NCBI GenBank assembly: GCA_026991055.1 | Contig: JALXCE010000280.1 | Span: forward strand, 1 to 13,008 | Direction: 5' to 3' | Source of the DNA: Caldifarciminota bacterium | GTDB lineage: Bacteria; Hydrothermota; Hydrothermia; B15-G9; WFZT01 | DNA length: 13,008 nucleotides | Shown here: positions 7,408 to 13,008 of the stretch, in pieces | How the letters are laid out: every line of letters starts with the position of its first letter | Position numbering within the stretch: position 1 is the stretch's first letter | Made by a program: the position numbers and the translations under genes | The notes under the pieces: generated by a model | What the model was told of the DNA's origin: nothing | What the model saw: the letters and a program-made list of their open reading frames with translations, nothing else | The model's database searches: none

Positions 7408-9081
7408 CTAAATCATTACCAGCTCTTTGTAGGCACCGAAGACAGATTTCAATGTGTTTACAATCTCACCCTCTGTGGCATAGACACGGACAGCATCTAT
7501 GATGTATGGCATGAGGTTTTTATTGGTCCTGGCCGCTTCCTCGAGCCTCTTCAGTGCATTCTGGACTGCAGTGTTGTCCCTTTCTGATTTAATTTTCTTT
7601 AAGAATGCTATCTGCTCGGGCTCCACATTGGGGTCAATGTAAAATCTCGGAATCTCTATTTTCCCATCGGGATCAGCATACTTGTTGATTCCCACAACTG
7701 AATACTCACCCTCTTCCACCCTTCTCTGATAAGCGTAAGACGCATCCGCAATCTCTTTTCTGAAGAATCCTATTTCTATTCCCTTAAGAACACCATCTAA
7801 GAATGAGCCATCACCAAATTCCAGAATCTTGTCAAAGTACTTATACGCCTCTTCCTCCATTTTGTCCGTGAGTGCCTCTACAAAATATGAGCCAGCAAGT
7901 GGGTCTATTGTATTAATAACACCTGTTTCCTCAGCGATTATTTGCTGGGTTCTGAGGGCAATTTTCACAGCCTTTTCCGAAGGGAGCTGGACCGCTTCAT
8001 CAAAGGAATTTGTATGGAGCGACTGTGTGCCTCCCAAAACTGCGGAAAGGGCCTCATAAGCGGTCCTCACTATGTTGTTTTCAGGCTGTTGAAGTGTAAG
8101 CGAGCAGCCTGCGGTCTGGGTGTGGAATCTCAGCCTCCAGCTCTCCGGTTTCTTTGCCTTATAACGGTTCTTCATCTCTCTTGCCCAGATTCTCCTTGCC
8201 GCACGGAATTTGGCAATTTCCTCAAAGAAGTCCATGTGGGAATTAAAGAAGAATGAGAGCCTCGGTGCAAAATCATCCACGTTGAGTCCGGCCCGAATGC
8301 CAGCCTCAACATAAGCAAATCCGTCTGCAAGGGTGAAGGCAAGCTCCTGAATAGCCGTCGAGCCCGCCTCACGGATGTGATAGCCAGAGATGGAGATTGT
8401 GTTGAATTTTGGAACATGGTCTTTTGCAAAGGCAAAGATGTCAGTGATGATTCTAAGCGAAGGCTCCGGTGGGAATATCCATTCGTTCTGAGCGTGGTAC
8501 TCTTTAAACATATCGTTTTGAATGGTGCCGCGGAGTTTCTCCGATGGGACCCCCTGCTTTTCGCCAACCACGATATACATGGCAAGGATGATGGCAGCAG
8601 TGGGATTTATTGTGAATGAGGTTGAAACCTTATCAAGGGGAATTCCATCAAAAAGAATTTCGAAATCAGCAAGCGTATCCACTGCCACACCCACGCGGCC
8701 AACCTCACCTTCGGAAAGTGGGTCATCCGAATCACGTCCATAGAGTGTGGGAAAGTCAAATGCAGTTGAAAGTCCGGTCTCACCATGAGATAGGAGATAC
8801 TTAAAGCGCTTGTTTGTGTCACTTGCTCTGCCGAATCCAGCGAACTGACGCATTGTCCAGACGCGACCCCTGTACATGTTGTAATAGGGACCGCGGGTAT
8901 AGGGATACTCGCCCGGGAAACCAAGCTTTTCTTTGTAGTCAAAATCTTTTATATCCAGGGGGGTATAAAGGTCTTTAATCTCCAGGCCGGAGATGGTCTG
9001 GTATTTAGGCTTAATATCCTTTGACCTTTCCTTTCTTCTTTTGTACCATTCATCAATACTTTTCTTCAGCTCATCATACAT
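7408..9081 (-). CDS. icmA: Coenzyme-B12-dependent acyl-CoA mutase large subunit, isobutyryl-CoA mutase type
   Basis: This is the catalytic TIM-barrel subunit of the methylmalonyl-CoA mutase superfamily, which rearranges acyl-CoA carbon skeletons by a radical mechanism. Using ATG at 9081 (557 residues, GGGGGTCT upstream at 9087-9094) the conserved blocks are RGRVWTMRQFAGFG, TIQNDMFKEY, SISGYHIREAG (His235 equals His244 of the Propionibacterium enzyme), FAPRLSFFFNSH, QTAGCSLTLQQPENN and GGTQSLHTNSFDEA. At the two specificity positions it has Phe80 (Tyr89 in methylmalonyl-CoA mutase) and Gln198 (Arg207). This Phe/Gln pair is the published signature of isobutyryl-CoA mutase, so I infer isobutyryl-CoA to butyryl-CoA interconversion rather than methylmalonyl-CoA. 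The protein ends after the barrel domain; the separate cobalamin-binding subunit is not in this window. An upstream ATG at 9135 is open but lacks a ribosome site. Confidence 0.87.
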   Translation of the reverse strand: MYDELKKSIDEWYKRRKERSKDIKPKYQTISGLEIKDLYTPLDIKDFDYKEKLGFPGEYPYTRGPYYNMYRGRVWTMRQFAGFGRASDTNKRFKYLLSHGETGLSTAFDFPTLYGRDSDDPLSEGEVGRVGVAVDTLADFEILFDGIPLDKVSTSFTINPTAAIILAMYIVVGEKQGVPSEKLRGTIQNDMFKEYHAQNEWIFPPEPSLRIITDIFAFAKDHVPKFNTISISGYHIREAGSTAIQELAFTLADGFAYVEAGIRAGLNVDDFAPRLSFFFNSHMDFFEEIAKFRAARRIWAREMKNRYKAKKPESWRLRFHTQTAGCSLTLQQPENNIVRTAYEALSAVLGGTQSLHTNSFDEAVQLPSEKAVKIALRTQQIIAEETGVINTIDPLAGSYFVEALTDKMEEEAYKYFDKILEFGDGSFLDGVLKGIEIGFFRKEIADASYAYQRRVEEGEYSVVGINKYADPDGKIEIPRFYIDPNVEPEQIAFLKKIKSERDNTAVQNALKRLEEAARTNKNLMPYIIDAVRVYATEGEIVNTLKSVFGAYKELVMI

Positions 9082-9133
9082 ATCAAAGACCCCCTTTTTT
9101 GAATGAATTATATTTAAGTCCCCCTTATATGTC

Positions 9134-9163
9134 AACTTTTCAAAAAGCCTTGTTCAAAAAATT
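9134..9163 (+). repeat. Copy 1 of a TTCAAA/TTCGAA-type degenerate repeat
   Basis: ACTTTTCAAAAAGCC followed by TTGTTCAAAAAATT aligns, allowing one single-base gap, with 9485-9515 with few mismatches. It lies just upstream of the mutase coding region. Confidence 0.6.
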
Positions 9164-9230
9164 CTGAATTTTAGTTGCTATCTTTTCCAATGAATTCACG
9201 CAATTTAAAAATGATCACAGGCCAGTCGGT

Positions 9231-9279
9231 AAATCCCCCTCCTTCCTCGGGGAAGGAGGGGCCAGGGGAGAATGGGTAA
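9231..9279 (+). repeat. C-rich hairpin element, copy 1
   Basis: CCCCTCCTTCC (9236-9246) pairs with GGAAGGAGGGG (9251-9261) around TCGG, followed by CCAGGGGAGAATGGGTAA. The stem and the trailing G-rich arm are shared with the inverted copy at 9335-9383. Confidence 0.7.
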
Positions 9280-9334
9280 AGATCAACGCTCTTTCGAATG
9301 ATAACCTAAACATAAATACTTTTGCTCAACTAAT

Positions 9335-9383
9335 TTATCCATTCCACCCCAACCCTCCCTTCCAGAGGAAGGGAGGGGGTCTC
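9335..9383 (-). repeat. C-rich hairpin element, copy 2, inverted
   Basis: CCCTCCCTTCC (9353-9363) pairs with GGAAGGGAGGG (9367-9377). Read on the minus strand, CCCCCTCCCTTCC, the stem and then TTGGGGTGGAATGGATAA match the order of copy 1 nearly base for base, so the two are inverted copies of one element about 80 bases apart. Confidence 0.7.
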
Positions 9384-9470
9384 GCAACTTATCATGCTTG
9401 GTGAAACTCGTTTAAACTCACTTTTCTGTTCACTATATTCACTTGTAACTACAAAATAATTAGGGGAGCA

Positions 9471-9515
9471 TCTTCGAACAGGCTCACTTTTCAAAGAAGC
9501 TTTGTTCGAAAAATT
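9471..9515 (+). repeat. Copy 2 of the TTCGAACA repeat, with inverted ends
   Basis: TTCGAACA (9473-9480) and TGTTCGAA (9503-9510) form an 8-bp inverted repeat enclosing GGCTCACTTTTCAAAGAAGC. The right part matches copy 1 (9134-9163) and the left part matches copy 3 (9730-9757). Confidence 0.65.
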
Positions 9516-9552
9516 ATTTTCTATAATCCAGATTCGTGAGACAACCGGGTTC

Positions 9553-9606
9553 AAGTTCCCTTCCCTCACTTGCTTTGCAAGTGGGGGAGGGTGTTGGGAG
9601 GGGGCA
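9553..9606 (+). repeat. C-rich hairpin element, copy 3
   Basis: CCCTCACTTGC (9563-9573) pairs with GCAAGTGGGGG (9577-9587, one G-T wobble) around TTT, and is followed by the G-rich arm GTGTTGGGAGGGGGC. The architecture matches copies 1 and 2, though the stem sequence differs. Confidence 0.55.
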
Positions 9607-9684
9607 TTCCGCTTGAAAATTAGAAATTCAAGATGAAGACAATCTGCCGCTGAGTTGAAGGGTTATATGTGACCCCTCTCCTCT

Positions 9685-9724
9685 ATCCTCTCCCCGCAGG
9701 TATTTATGCGGGGAGAGGATTTTT
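9685..9724 (+). terminator. Intrinsic-terminator-like hairpin without an upstream gene
   Basis: A perfect 14-bp stem (9685-9698 with 9707-9720, core CCTCTCCCCGCA) with an 8-base loop is followed by TTTT on the plus strand. No plus-strand gene lies upstream within the gap. It may end an unrecognised short transcript, or simply be a fourth member of the C-rich hairpin family, since it is preceded by CCCCTCTCCTCTA. Confidence 0.5.
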
Positions 9725-9729
9725 CTGTG

Positions 9730-9757
9730 TTTGAACATGCTCGCTTTCCAAACTTTC
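9730..9757 (+). repeat. Copy 3 of the TTCGAACA-type repeat
   Basis: TTTGAACATGCTCGCTTTCC followed by AAACTTTC aligns with 9472-9499 (TTCGAACAGGCTCACTTTTC and on) at most positions. Confidence 0.5.
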
Positions 9758-9838
9758 ACAATTGTTATCTTAATGACAGTTGGGAAAATCGGGGATTTGC
9801 AAGACTAACAGTGAAAATTTCTTTTGGGAAAGAGCCCC

Positions 9839-9892
9839 TTGATGTAAAAAAGTTTAACTATTTCACAATGATACTGTAAAATAGTAACATGA
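9839..9892 (+). repeat. Upstream direct repeat of the ATPase cassette, containing its start codon
   Basis: The 54-bp sequence recurs at 11249-11302 with about 10 mismatches. It has three alternating 12-base arms: TGTAAAAAAGTT (9843-9854), AACTATTTCACA (9856-9867) and TGTAAAATAGTA (9875-9886). Adjacent arms are inverted repeats. The ATG of the ATPase (9889) lies inside its last four bases, so this is probably promoter and operator as well as repeat. Confidence 0.8.
9877..9882 (+). promoter_or_regulatory. Candidate -10 box of a leaderless ATPase transcript
   Basis: TAAAAT ends 6 bases before the ATG and is preceded by TG, as in an extended -10 box. There is no Shine-Dalgarno sequence before this ATG, unlike neighbouring genes, so transcription may begin at or next to the start codon. 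The -35 match (TTTAAC, 9853-9858, 18-base spacer) is weak. Confidence 0.35.
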
Positions 9893-11217
9893 TTGGTGGG
9901 GTTGAGCCGGAGATTTTAGAAAATCTCAGAGAAAGAGAGCTGATTGGTGAAATTGTTAAATGGATCGATACACGTGAAATTATTTTGATCAAAGGTGCAA
10001 GACAGGTGGGAAAAACCTCCCTTCTGTATTTACTGATAAAGTATCTCATGTCAAATGGTTTCTCACCAGACAAAATTCATTTCTATGACCTCGAAGACGA
10101 GTTTGTGAGAGTGTCCTTTGAAGGTAGTTACGGGGATGTGATACGCTTTCTACAGACCGAAGGTGTGGACAGGAAAAATCGGCATTTTGTATTTTTAGAT
10201 GAAATTCAATATCTTGAAGACCCATCCCCGACTCTAAAATTAATCCATGATCATCATCCTAATATAAAACTCATAGTATCCGGGTCATCATCCCTCGCTA
10301 TTGAAAAGAAATGGTCTCAATCACTTGCAGGTAGATTTGTGGAATTCCAATTGCACCCCCTCAATTTTCGAGAGTTCCTTAATTTCAAAGATATTGACCT
10401 CAGGAATTATAGGCTCACACTGAGCGAGTTAATTGATAAAGCCAATGAGAGATTCAGAGTTCCCCCGGCTCACGAAAATCTTTTAAAAAATCTCTGGAGA
10501 GAATATGTTATCTGGGGTGGCCTTCCGGGTGTAGTTTTACTCGAAAATTTTACCATGAAGGAAAGGTTGCTCCACAGCTATATATCATCTTACGTCATGA
10601 AAGACATCGTTGGTCTTTTAAAGAGCACAACAAGATTCGTAAAACTTCTCCAGTTGATAGCCGCTCAATCGTCAAATCTCTTAAATCTTAATGAACTCTC
10701 AAGAGTTTCAGCCATACCTCGAAGCACACTCGAAAATTATATTTCCGTACTTGAAGCAAGCTTTATTGTTAATTTGATTAGACCATTTAAGCGAAATCCG
10801 TCAACTGAGATTGTCAAAATGCCTAAAATCTATTTTTTCGACAATGGTGTAAGGAATGGCCTCATTGGCATTTTTTCACAACCTGAGGCTCATCCTTTAA
10901 GTGGGCAACTTATGGAAAATGCGATTTTTACGAATCTTAATACCAAAGGTTATCGTGTTAATTTCTGGAGGTCAAAATCAGGGCAGGAAGTTGACTTTGT
11001 TTTACAAAAAAACGGCAACCTTGTGGCTATAGAGGTCAAACAGGGTGAAGTCTGTCCGCCCCATATCCCAGGGGGAATCAGGTCATTTATTAAGAGCTAT
11101 GCTCCCAATATCTCTATAATTTTCAATGACAGATGCCTTACGTGTATGCCAGATAAAAGGATTTGTTATTTACCACACTGGACTGTTGGATGGATTGAGA
11201 AAAGCTCGTTGCGTTAG
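9889..11217 (+). CDS. AAA ATPase with DUF4143-type C-terminal domain
   Basis: The 442-residue protein has an N-terminal P-loop ATPase with Walker A GARQVGKT (36-43), Walker B HFVFLDEIQ (99-107), a sensor region VSGSSS (130-135) and the family block SLAGRFVEFQLHPLNFREFL (145-164). A winged-helix-like segment follows (about 267-290, NELSRVSAIPRSTLENYISV). The C-terminal part contains YFFDNGVRNGLIG, GQEVDFVL (365-372) and AIEVKQGE (380-387), an arrangement like the PD-(D/E)xK nuclease fold. These ATPases are common, often in many copies, in thermophilic bacteria and archaea. Their biological role is not established, although links to mobile or toxin-like behaviour have been suggested. The start is within a palindromic repeat and no ribosome site is seen. 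A near copy of that repeat follows the stop, so the gene appears to be a self-contained cassette. Confidence 0.9.
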   Translation: MIGGVEPEILENLRERELIGEIVKWIDTREIILIKGARQVGKTSLLYLLIKYLMSNGFSPDKIHFYDLEDEFVRVSFEGSYGDVIRFLQTEGVDRKNRHFVFLDEIQYLEDPSPTLKLIHDHHPNIKLIVSGSSSLAIEKKWSQSLAGRFVEFQLHPLNFREFLNFKDIDLRNYRLTLSELIDKANERFRVPPAHENLLKNLWREYVIWGGLPGVVLLENFTMKERLLHSYISSYVMKDIVGLLKSTTRFVKLLQLIAAQSSNLLNLNELSRVSAIPRSTLENYISVLEASFIVNLIRPFKRNPSTEIVKMPKIYFFDNGVRNGLIGIFSQPEAHPLSGQLMENAIFTNLNTKGYRVNFWRSKSGQEVDFVLQKNGNLVAIEVKQGEVCPPHIPGGIRSFIKSYAPNISIIFNDRCLTCMPDKRICYLPHWTVGWIEKSSLR

Positions 11218-11248
11218 AAAATATTGTCCCCACACTGGTAAAATTTTA

Positions 11249-11302
11249 TTGATGTAAAAAAGTTCAACTATTTTACATCGCTGCTGAAAAATAGTAGTGT
11301 GA
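11249..11302 (+). repeat. Downstream direct repeat of the ATPase cassette
   Basis: This is a copy of 9839-9892, 1410 bases further on, with arms TGTAAAAAAGTT (11253-11264), AACTATTTTACA (11266-11277) and TGAAAAATAGTA (11285-11296). Where the first copy has the ATPase start codon this one has GTG, and no ATPase frame follows. It could mark a lost second cassette or the other boundary of an insertion. Confidence 0.8.
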
Positions 11303-11355
11303 CACCTAGGTTATCTCTAAGGGCCAGAATCTTTTAAACTTTTCCAAAGTTGCCG

Positions 11356-12219
11356 CTAAACAGTCAATCCTGCCTCAAACTTTTTCCACACTTCCTGGAT
11401 TGCCCTGGATGCAGGGGAATCGCCATATTCCACAACACTCAGTCCTTCTGTCATGGACTTTGTTACAGCAGGATCAAAGGGGATTCTGCCAAGCACCGTG
11501 CCTCCTCTTTTCTCCACGTACTTTTCAATGTCACGCGAAACCTCTTCATTTAGGTCATATTTGTTGACTATCACAAGAGGATAGACATTGAAATGCTCCA
11601 TGAGGTCAAGAATTCTCCCAAGGTCATGGGCCCCTGACTGGGTGGGCTCAGCCACTACAAAGGCAAATTTCAAGCCAGAAAGAGTGGAGTTTACCGGACA
11701 CCCTGTCCCAGGTGGTCCATCAACCAGAAGGTAATCGGCCTTTTCCTTCTGTGCGAGAAATAGGCCCTGCTTGCGGATTACTGTAACGAGTTTGCCGGAA
11801 TTTTCCTCACCAATCTCGAGCATCCCATAGACAAGGGTGCCAAATCGGGATTTTGCCACGTACCAGTGCCCGGCAAGTGTGGGCTTCAGATCAATGGCCT
11901 TTTCAGGGCAAAGATGGTAGCACAGCTCACAGCCATCACAGGCTATGGGGTCAACCACATAATCTTCACTTATGGCATCAAATCTACAGTATTCCCGGCA
12001 GATTCCACACCATGTGCAGTCATCAAGCCTTATGTAAGCCCTCTTCATTCCGTAAAAATCACTGGACTGGAGAATTTCGGGCTGAAGTATCAAATGCAGG
12101 TCCGGTGCGTCCACATCACAGTCTGCAAGAACTTTGGACTTTACTATTGTGGCAAATGCGGCAGTAACTGAGGTCTTACCAGTACCACCTTTTCCGCTAA
12201 CAACTGCAACCTCAAGCAT
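11356..12219 (-). CDS. MinD-like P-loop ATPase with inserted two-cluster ferredoxin domain
   Basis: This 287-residue member of the MinD/Mrp/CooC class of ATPases (COG1149 type) has the deviant Walker A KGGTGKTS (10-17), the CDVDAPD switch region (34-40), the catalytic block DGPPGTGCP (167-175) and an NKYD base-recognition motif (219-222). Inserted after the first strands is a ferredoxin domain with two CxxCxxCxxxC sets (Cys68/71/74/78 and 94/97/100/104), predicted to bind two 4Fe-4S clusters. Related ATPases (ApbC/Mrp, CooC, Nbp35) handle Fe-S or metal cofactor delivery, so a cytosolic metallocluster-assembly or redox-sensing role is inferred. Its ATG overlaps the end of the upstream paralogue by 8 bases, and a GGAG ribosome site lies about 9 bases upstream, so the two are made together and probably form a heterodimer. 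Confidence 0.9.
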   Translation of the reverse strand: MLEVAVVSGKGGTGKTSVTAAFATIVKSKVLADCDVDAPDLHLILQPEILQSSDFYGMKRAYIRLDDCTWCGICREYCRFDAISEDYVVDPIACDGCELCYHLCPEKAIDLKPTLAGHWYVAKSRFGTLVYGMLEIGEENSGKLVTVIRKQGLFLAQKEKADYLLVDGPPGTGCPVNSTLSGLKFAFVVAEPTQSGAHDLGRILDLMEHFNVYPLVIVNKYDLNEEVSRDIEKYVEKRGGTVLGRIPFDPAVTKSMTEGLSVVEYGDSPASRAIQEVWKKFEAGLTV

Positions 12220-13008
12220 CGTTTTTAGCTCCTTTTAGATTCTGAATATCCCTGTACATCTTGCGGAATTTCTCTCTCCATCCGTTATCAACCTCCACAA
12301 TGGAAATCCCTTTTGAATAATGTTTAGCAATCTCACGGGAAAATGGAATTTTCATTAGAATCGGGACGTTGTTTTCTTCAGCAAATTTTTCAACCCTATC
12401 ATCTCCTATGCCGTATCTGTTGATAACAATACCAGCCGGAATCTCCATCTTTTTTACCACCTGATAGGCAAGATTGAGGTCAAATAAACCAAAGGGTGTG
12501 GGCTCAGTGACAAGCACGACAAAATCCGAATCTTTCACTGCCTGAATCATGGGGCAGGATGTTCCCGGTGGTGAATCAATTATGATGTTTTCCTCACCCT
12601 CGATCTGTTTTTTGATGTAAGTTATCATGTATGTGGTGTTGATCTCTCCGATGTTAAGTTTACCGTCAAAAAATCGTATTCTTCCGTTCTTTCCTTTCCT
12701 CATTGACCCGACAGGACGTGGGACTTCGTAAAGTGCTTTCTGAGGGCAGAGCACTACGCAGGCACCGCAGCCCTTACAGAGTTCATCAAATACAACAACT
12801 TTCTTTGTATTGGGAAAGGCAAAAATGGCATTGTATGCGCAAACTTCCTGGCAAACACCACAAAAGTCACATTTATCGTAATCCACTCTCGGGACAGGAA
12901 TACCGACGTCGCTTTCCTCTTCAAATTCTGGCTTAATGAAAATATGAGCGTTAGGTTCCTCAACATCGAGGTCGAGGAACGTCAATTCATGGTCAATACT
13001 GAGGGCAA
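12212..13008 (-). CDS. Second MinD-like ATPase with ferredoxin domain, N-terminus beyond the window
   Basis: This is a paralogue of the downstream gene. The frame is open to the window edge, where it reads ALSIDHELTFLDLDVEEPNA, the segment that follows Walker A in this family. The P-loop itself lies outside, so the TTG at 12985 is not the start. Counting from that TTG, two cysteine sets are seen (39/42/45/49 and 70/73/76/80, each CxxCxxCxxxC), predicted to bind two 4Fe-4S clusters. DSPPGTSCP follows (138-146), then TEPTPFGLFDL (160-170) and INRYGIGD (188-195). The mid-region between ferredoxin and ATPase blocks (VGSMRKGKNGRIRFFDGKLNIGE) has the same position as the AGHWYVAKSRFGTLVYGMLEIGE stretch in the partner. 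The pair is the usual arrangement for this family; cofactor-assembly function is inferred. Confidence 0.9.
   Translation of the reverse strand, partial: ALSIDHELTFLDLDVEEPNAHIFIKPEFEEESDVGIPVPRVDYDKCDFCGVCQEVCAYNAIFAFPNTKKVVVFDELCKGCGACVVLCPQKALYEVPRPVGSMRKGKNGRIRFFDGKLNIGEINTTYMITYIKKQIEGEENIIIDSPPGTSCPMIQAVKDSDFVVLVTEPTPFGLFDLNLAYQVVKKMEIPAGIVINRYGIGDDRVEKFAEENNVPILMKIPFSREIAKHYSKGISIVEVDNGWREKFRKMYRDIQNLKGAKNDA

Larger units (their letters stand above)
9082..9888. other. Divergent intergenic region rich in small repeats and hairpins
   Basis: This stretch of about 800 bases separates the minus-strand mutase operon from the plus-strand ATPase gene and must contain both promoters. I find no credible gene. 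It holds four C/G-rich hairpin elements, at least three copies of a TTCGAACA/TTCAAA-type repeat, and the palindromic repeat just before the ATPase start, each listed separately. The density of unrelated small repeats suggests a landing zone for non-coding elements. Confidence 0.7.

Noticed and set aside
8172..8942. Minus-strand frames of 111-137 codons inside the mutase gene
   Set aside because: They are frame-shifted shadows of the mutase, whose own frame is intact with all conserved motifs.
9082..9135. Longer mutase start at 9135
   Set aside because: The extra 18 residues precede a start with a ribosome-site-like GGGGGTCT at 9087-9094, do not resemble the family N-terminus, and the upstream end overlaps a repeat copy at 9134.
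9330..9569. 79-codon minus-strand frame in the repeat-rich gap
   Set aside because: It runs straight through two hairpin repeats and shows no coding-like composition.
9839..11302. Insertion sequence with the direct repeats as ends
   Set aside because: No transposase or integrase motif; the only gene inside is the AAA ATPase, so mobility remains a hypothesis, not a feature call.
11853..12171. Plus-strand frames of about 100 codons opposite the first Fe-S ATPase
   Set aside because: Antisense shadows of a well-conserved gene; no ribosome site or family match.

Overview
The window looks like chromosomal DNA of a bacterium. Most genes have Shine-Dalgarno-led starts. The long repeat protein carries a short export signal and a C-terminal FlgD/T9SS-like tail of the kind common in the FCB superphylum and in candidate phyla such as WOR-3 or Hydrothermae. 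That placement is an inference from one protein family and overall style; no rRNA or other phylogenetic marker is present. I see no tRNA, rRNA, CRISPR array, transposase or phage gene.

Layout: (1) Positions 2-4269, plus strand: the 3' part of ilvD (dihydroxy-acid dehydratase) followed 27 bases later by a three-gene TRAP transporter, dctP-dctQ-dctM. A perfect 18-bp GC-rich hairpin separates dctP from dctQM. (2) Positions 4270-4475: a convergent gap holding a perfect 21-bp hairpin. (3) Positions 4476-6650, minus strand: a 724-residue exported protein made largely of 42-residue LVIVD-type repeats encoded by 126-bp DNA repeats. (4) Positions 6651-7119: no supported gene. (5) Positions 7120-9081, minus strand: a two-gene unit, a coenzyme-B12-dependent acyl-CoA mutase large subunit followed with zero spacing by a 95-residue protein I do not recognise. 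(6) Positions 9082-9888: a divergent intergenic stretch packed with small repeats and hairpins. (7) Positions 9889-11217, plus strand: an AAA ATPase with a DUF4143-type C-terminus, bracketed by imperfect 54-bp direct repeats built of palindromic arms. (8) Positions 11356-13008, minus strand: two overlapping genes for MinD-like ATPases with ferredoxin domains inserted, the upstream one cut by the window edge.

Functionally, ilvD makes branched-chain 2-keto acids while the TRAP genes import an unidentified organic acid. The mutase carries Phe and Gln where true methylmalonyl-CoA mutases have Tyr and Arg. That is the published isobutyryl-CoA mutase signature, so it more likely interconverts isobutyryl-CoA and butyryl-CoA. 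The paired Fe-S MinD ATPases probably act in metallocluster assembly or another redox-linked maturation step.

The observations most worth pursuing are the mutase specificity switch, the unknown protein fused to its operon, the ATPase cassette with its flanking palindromic repeats, and the two small repeat families between 9134 and 9757.
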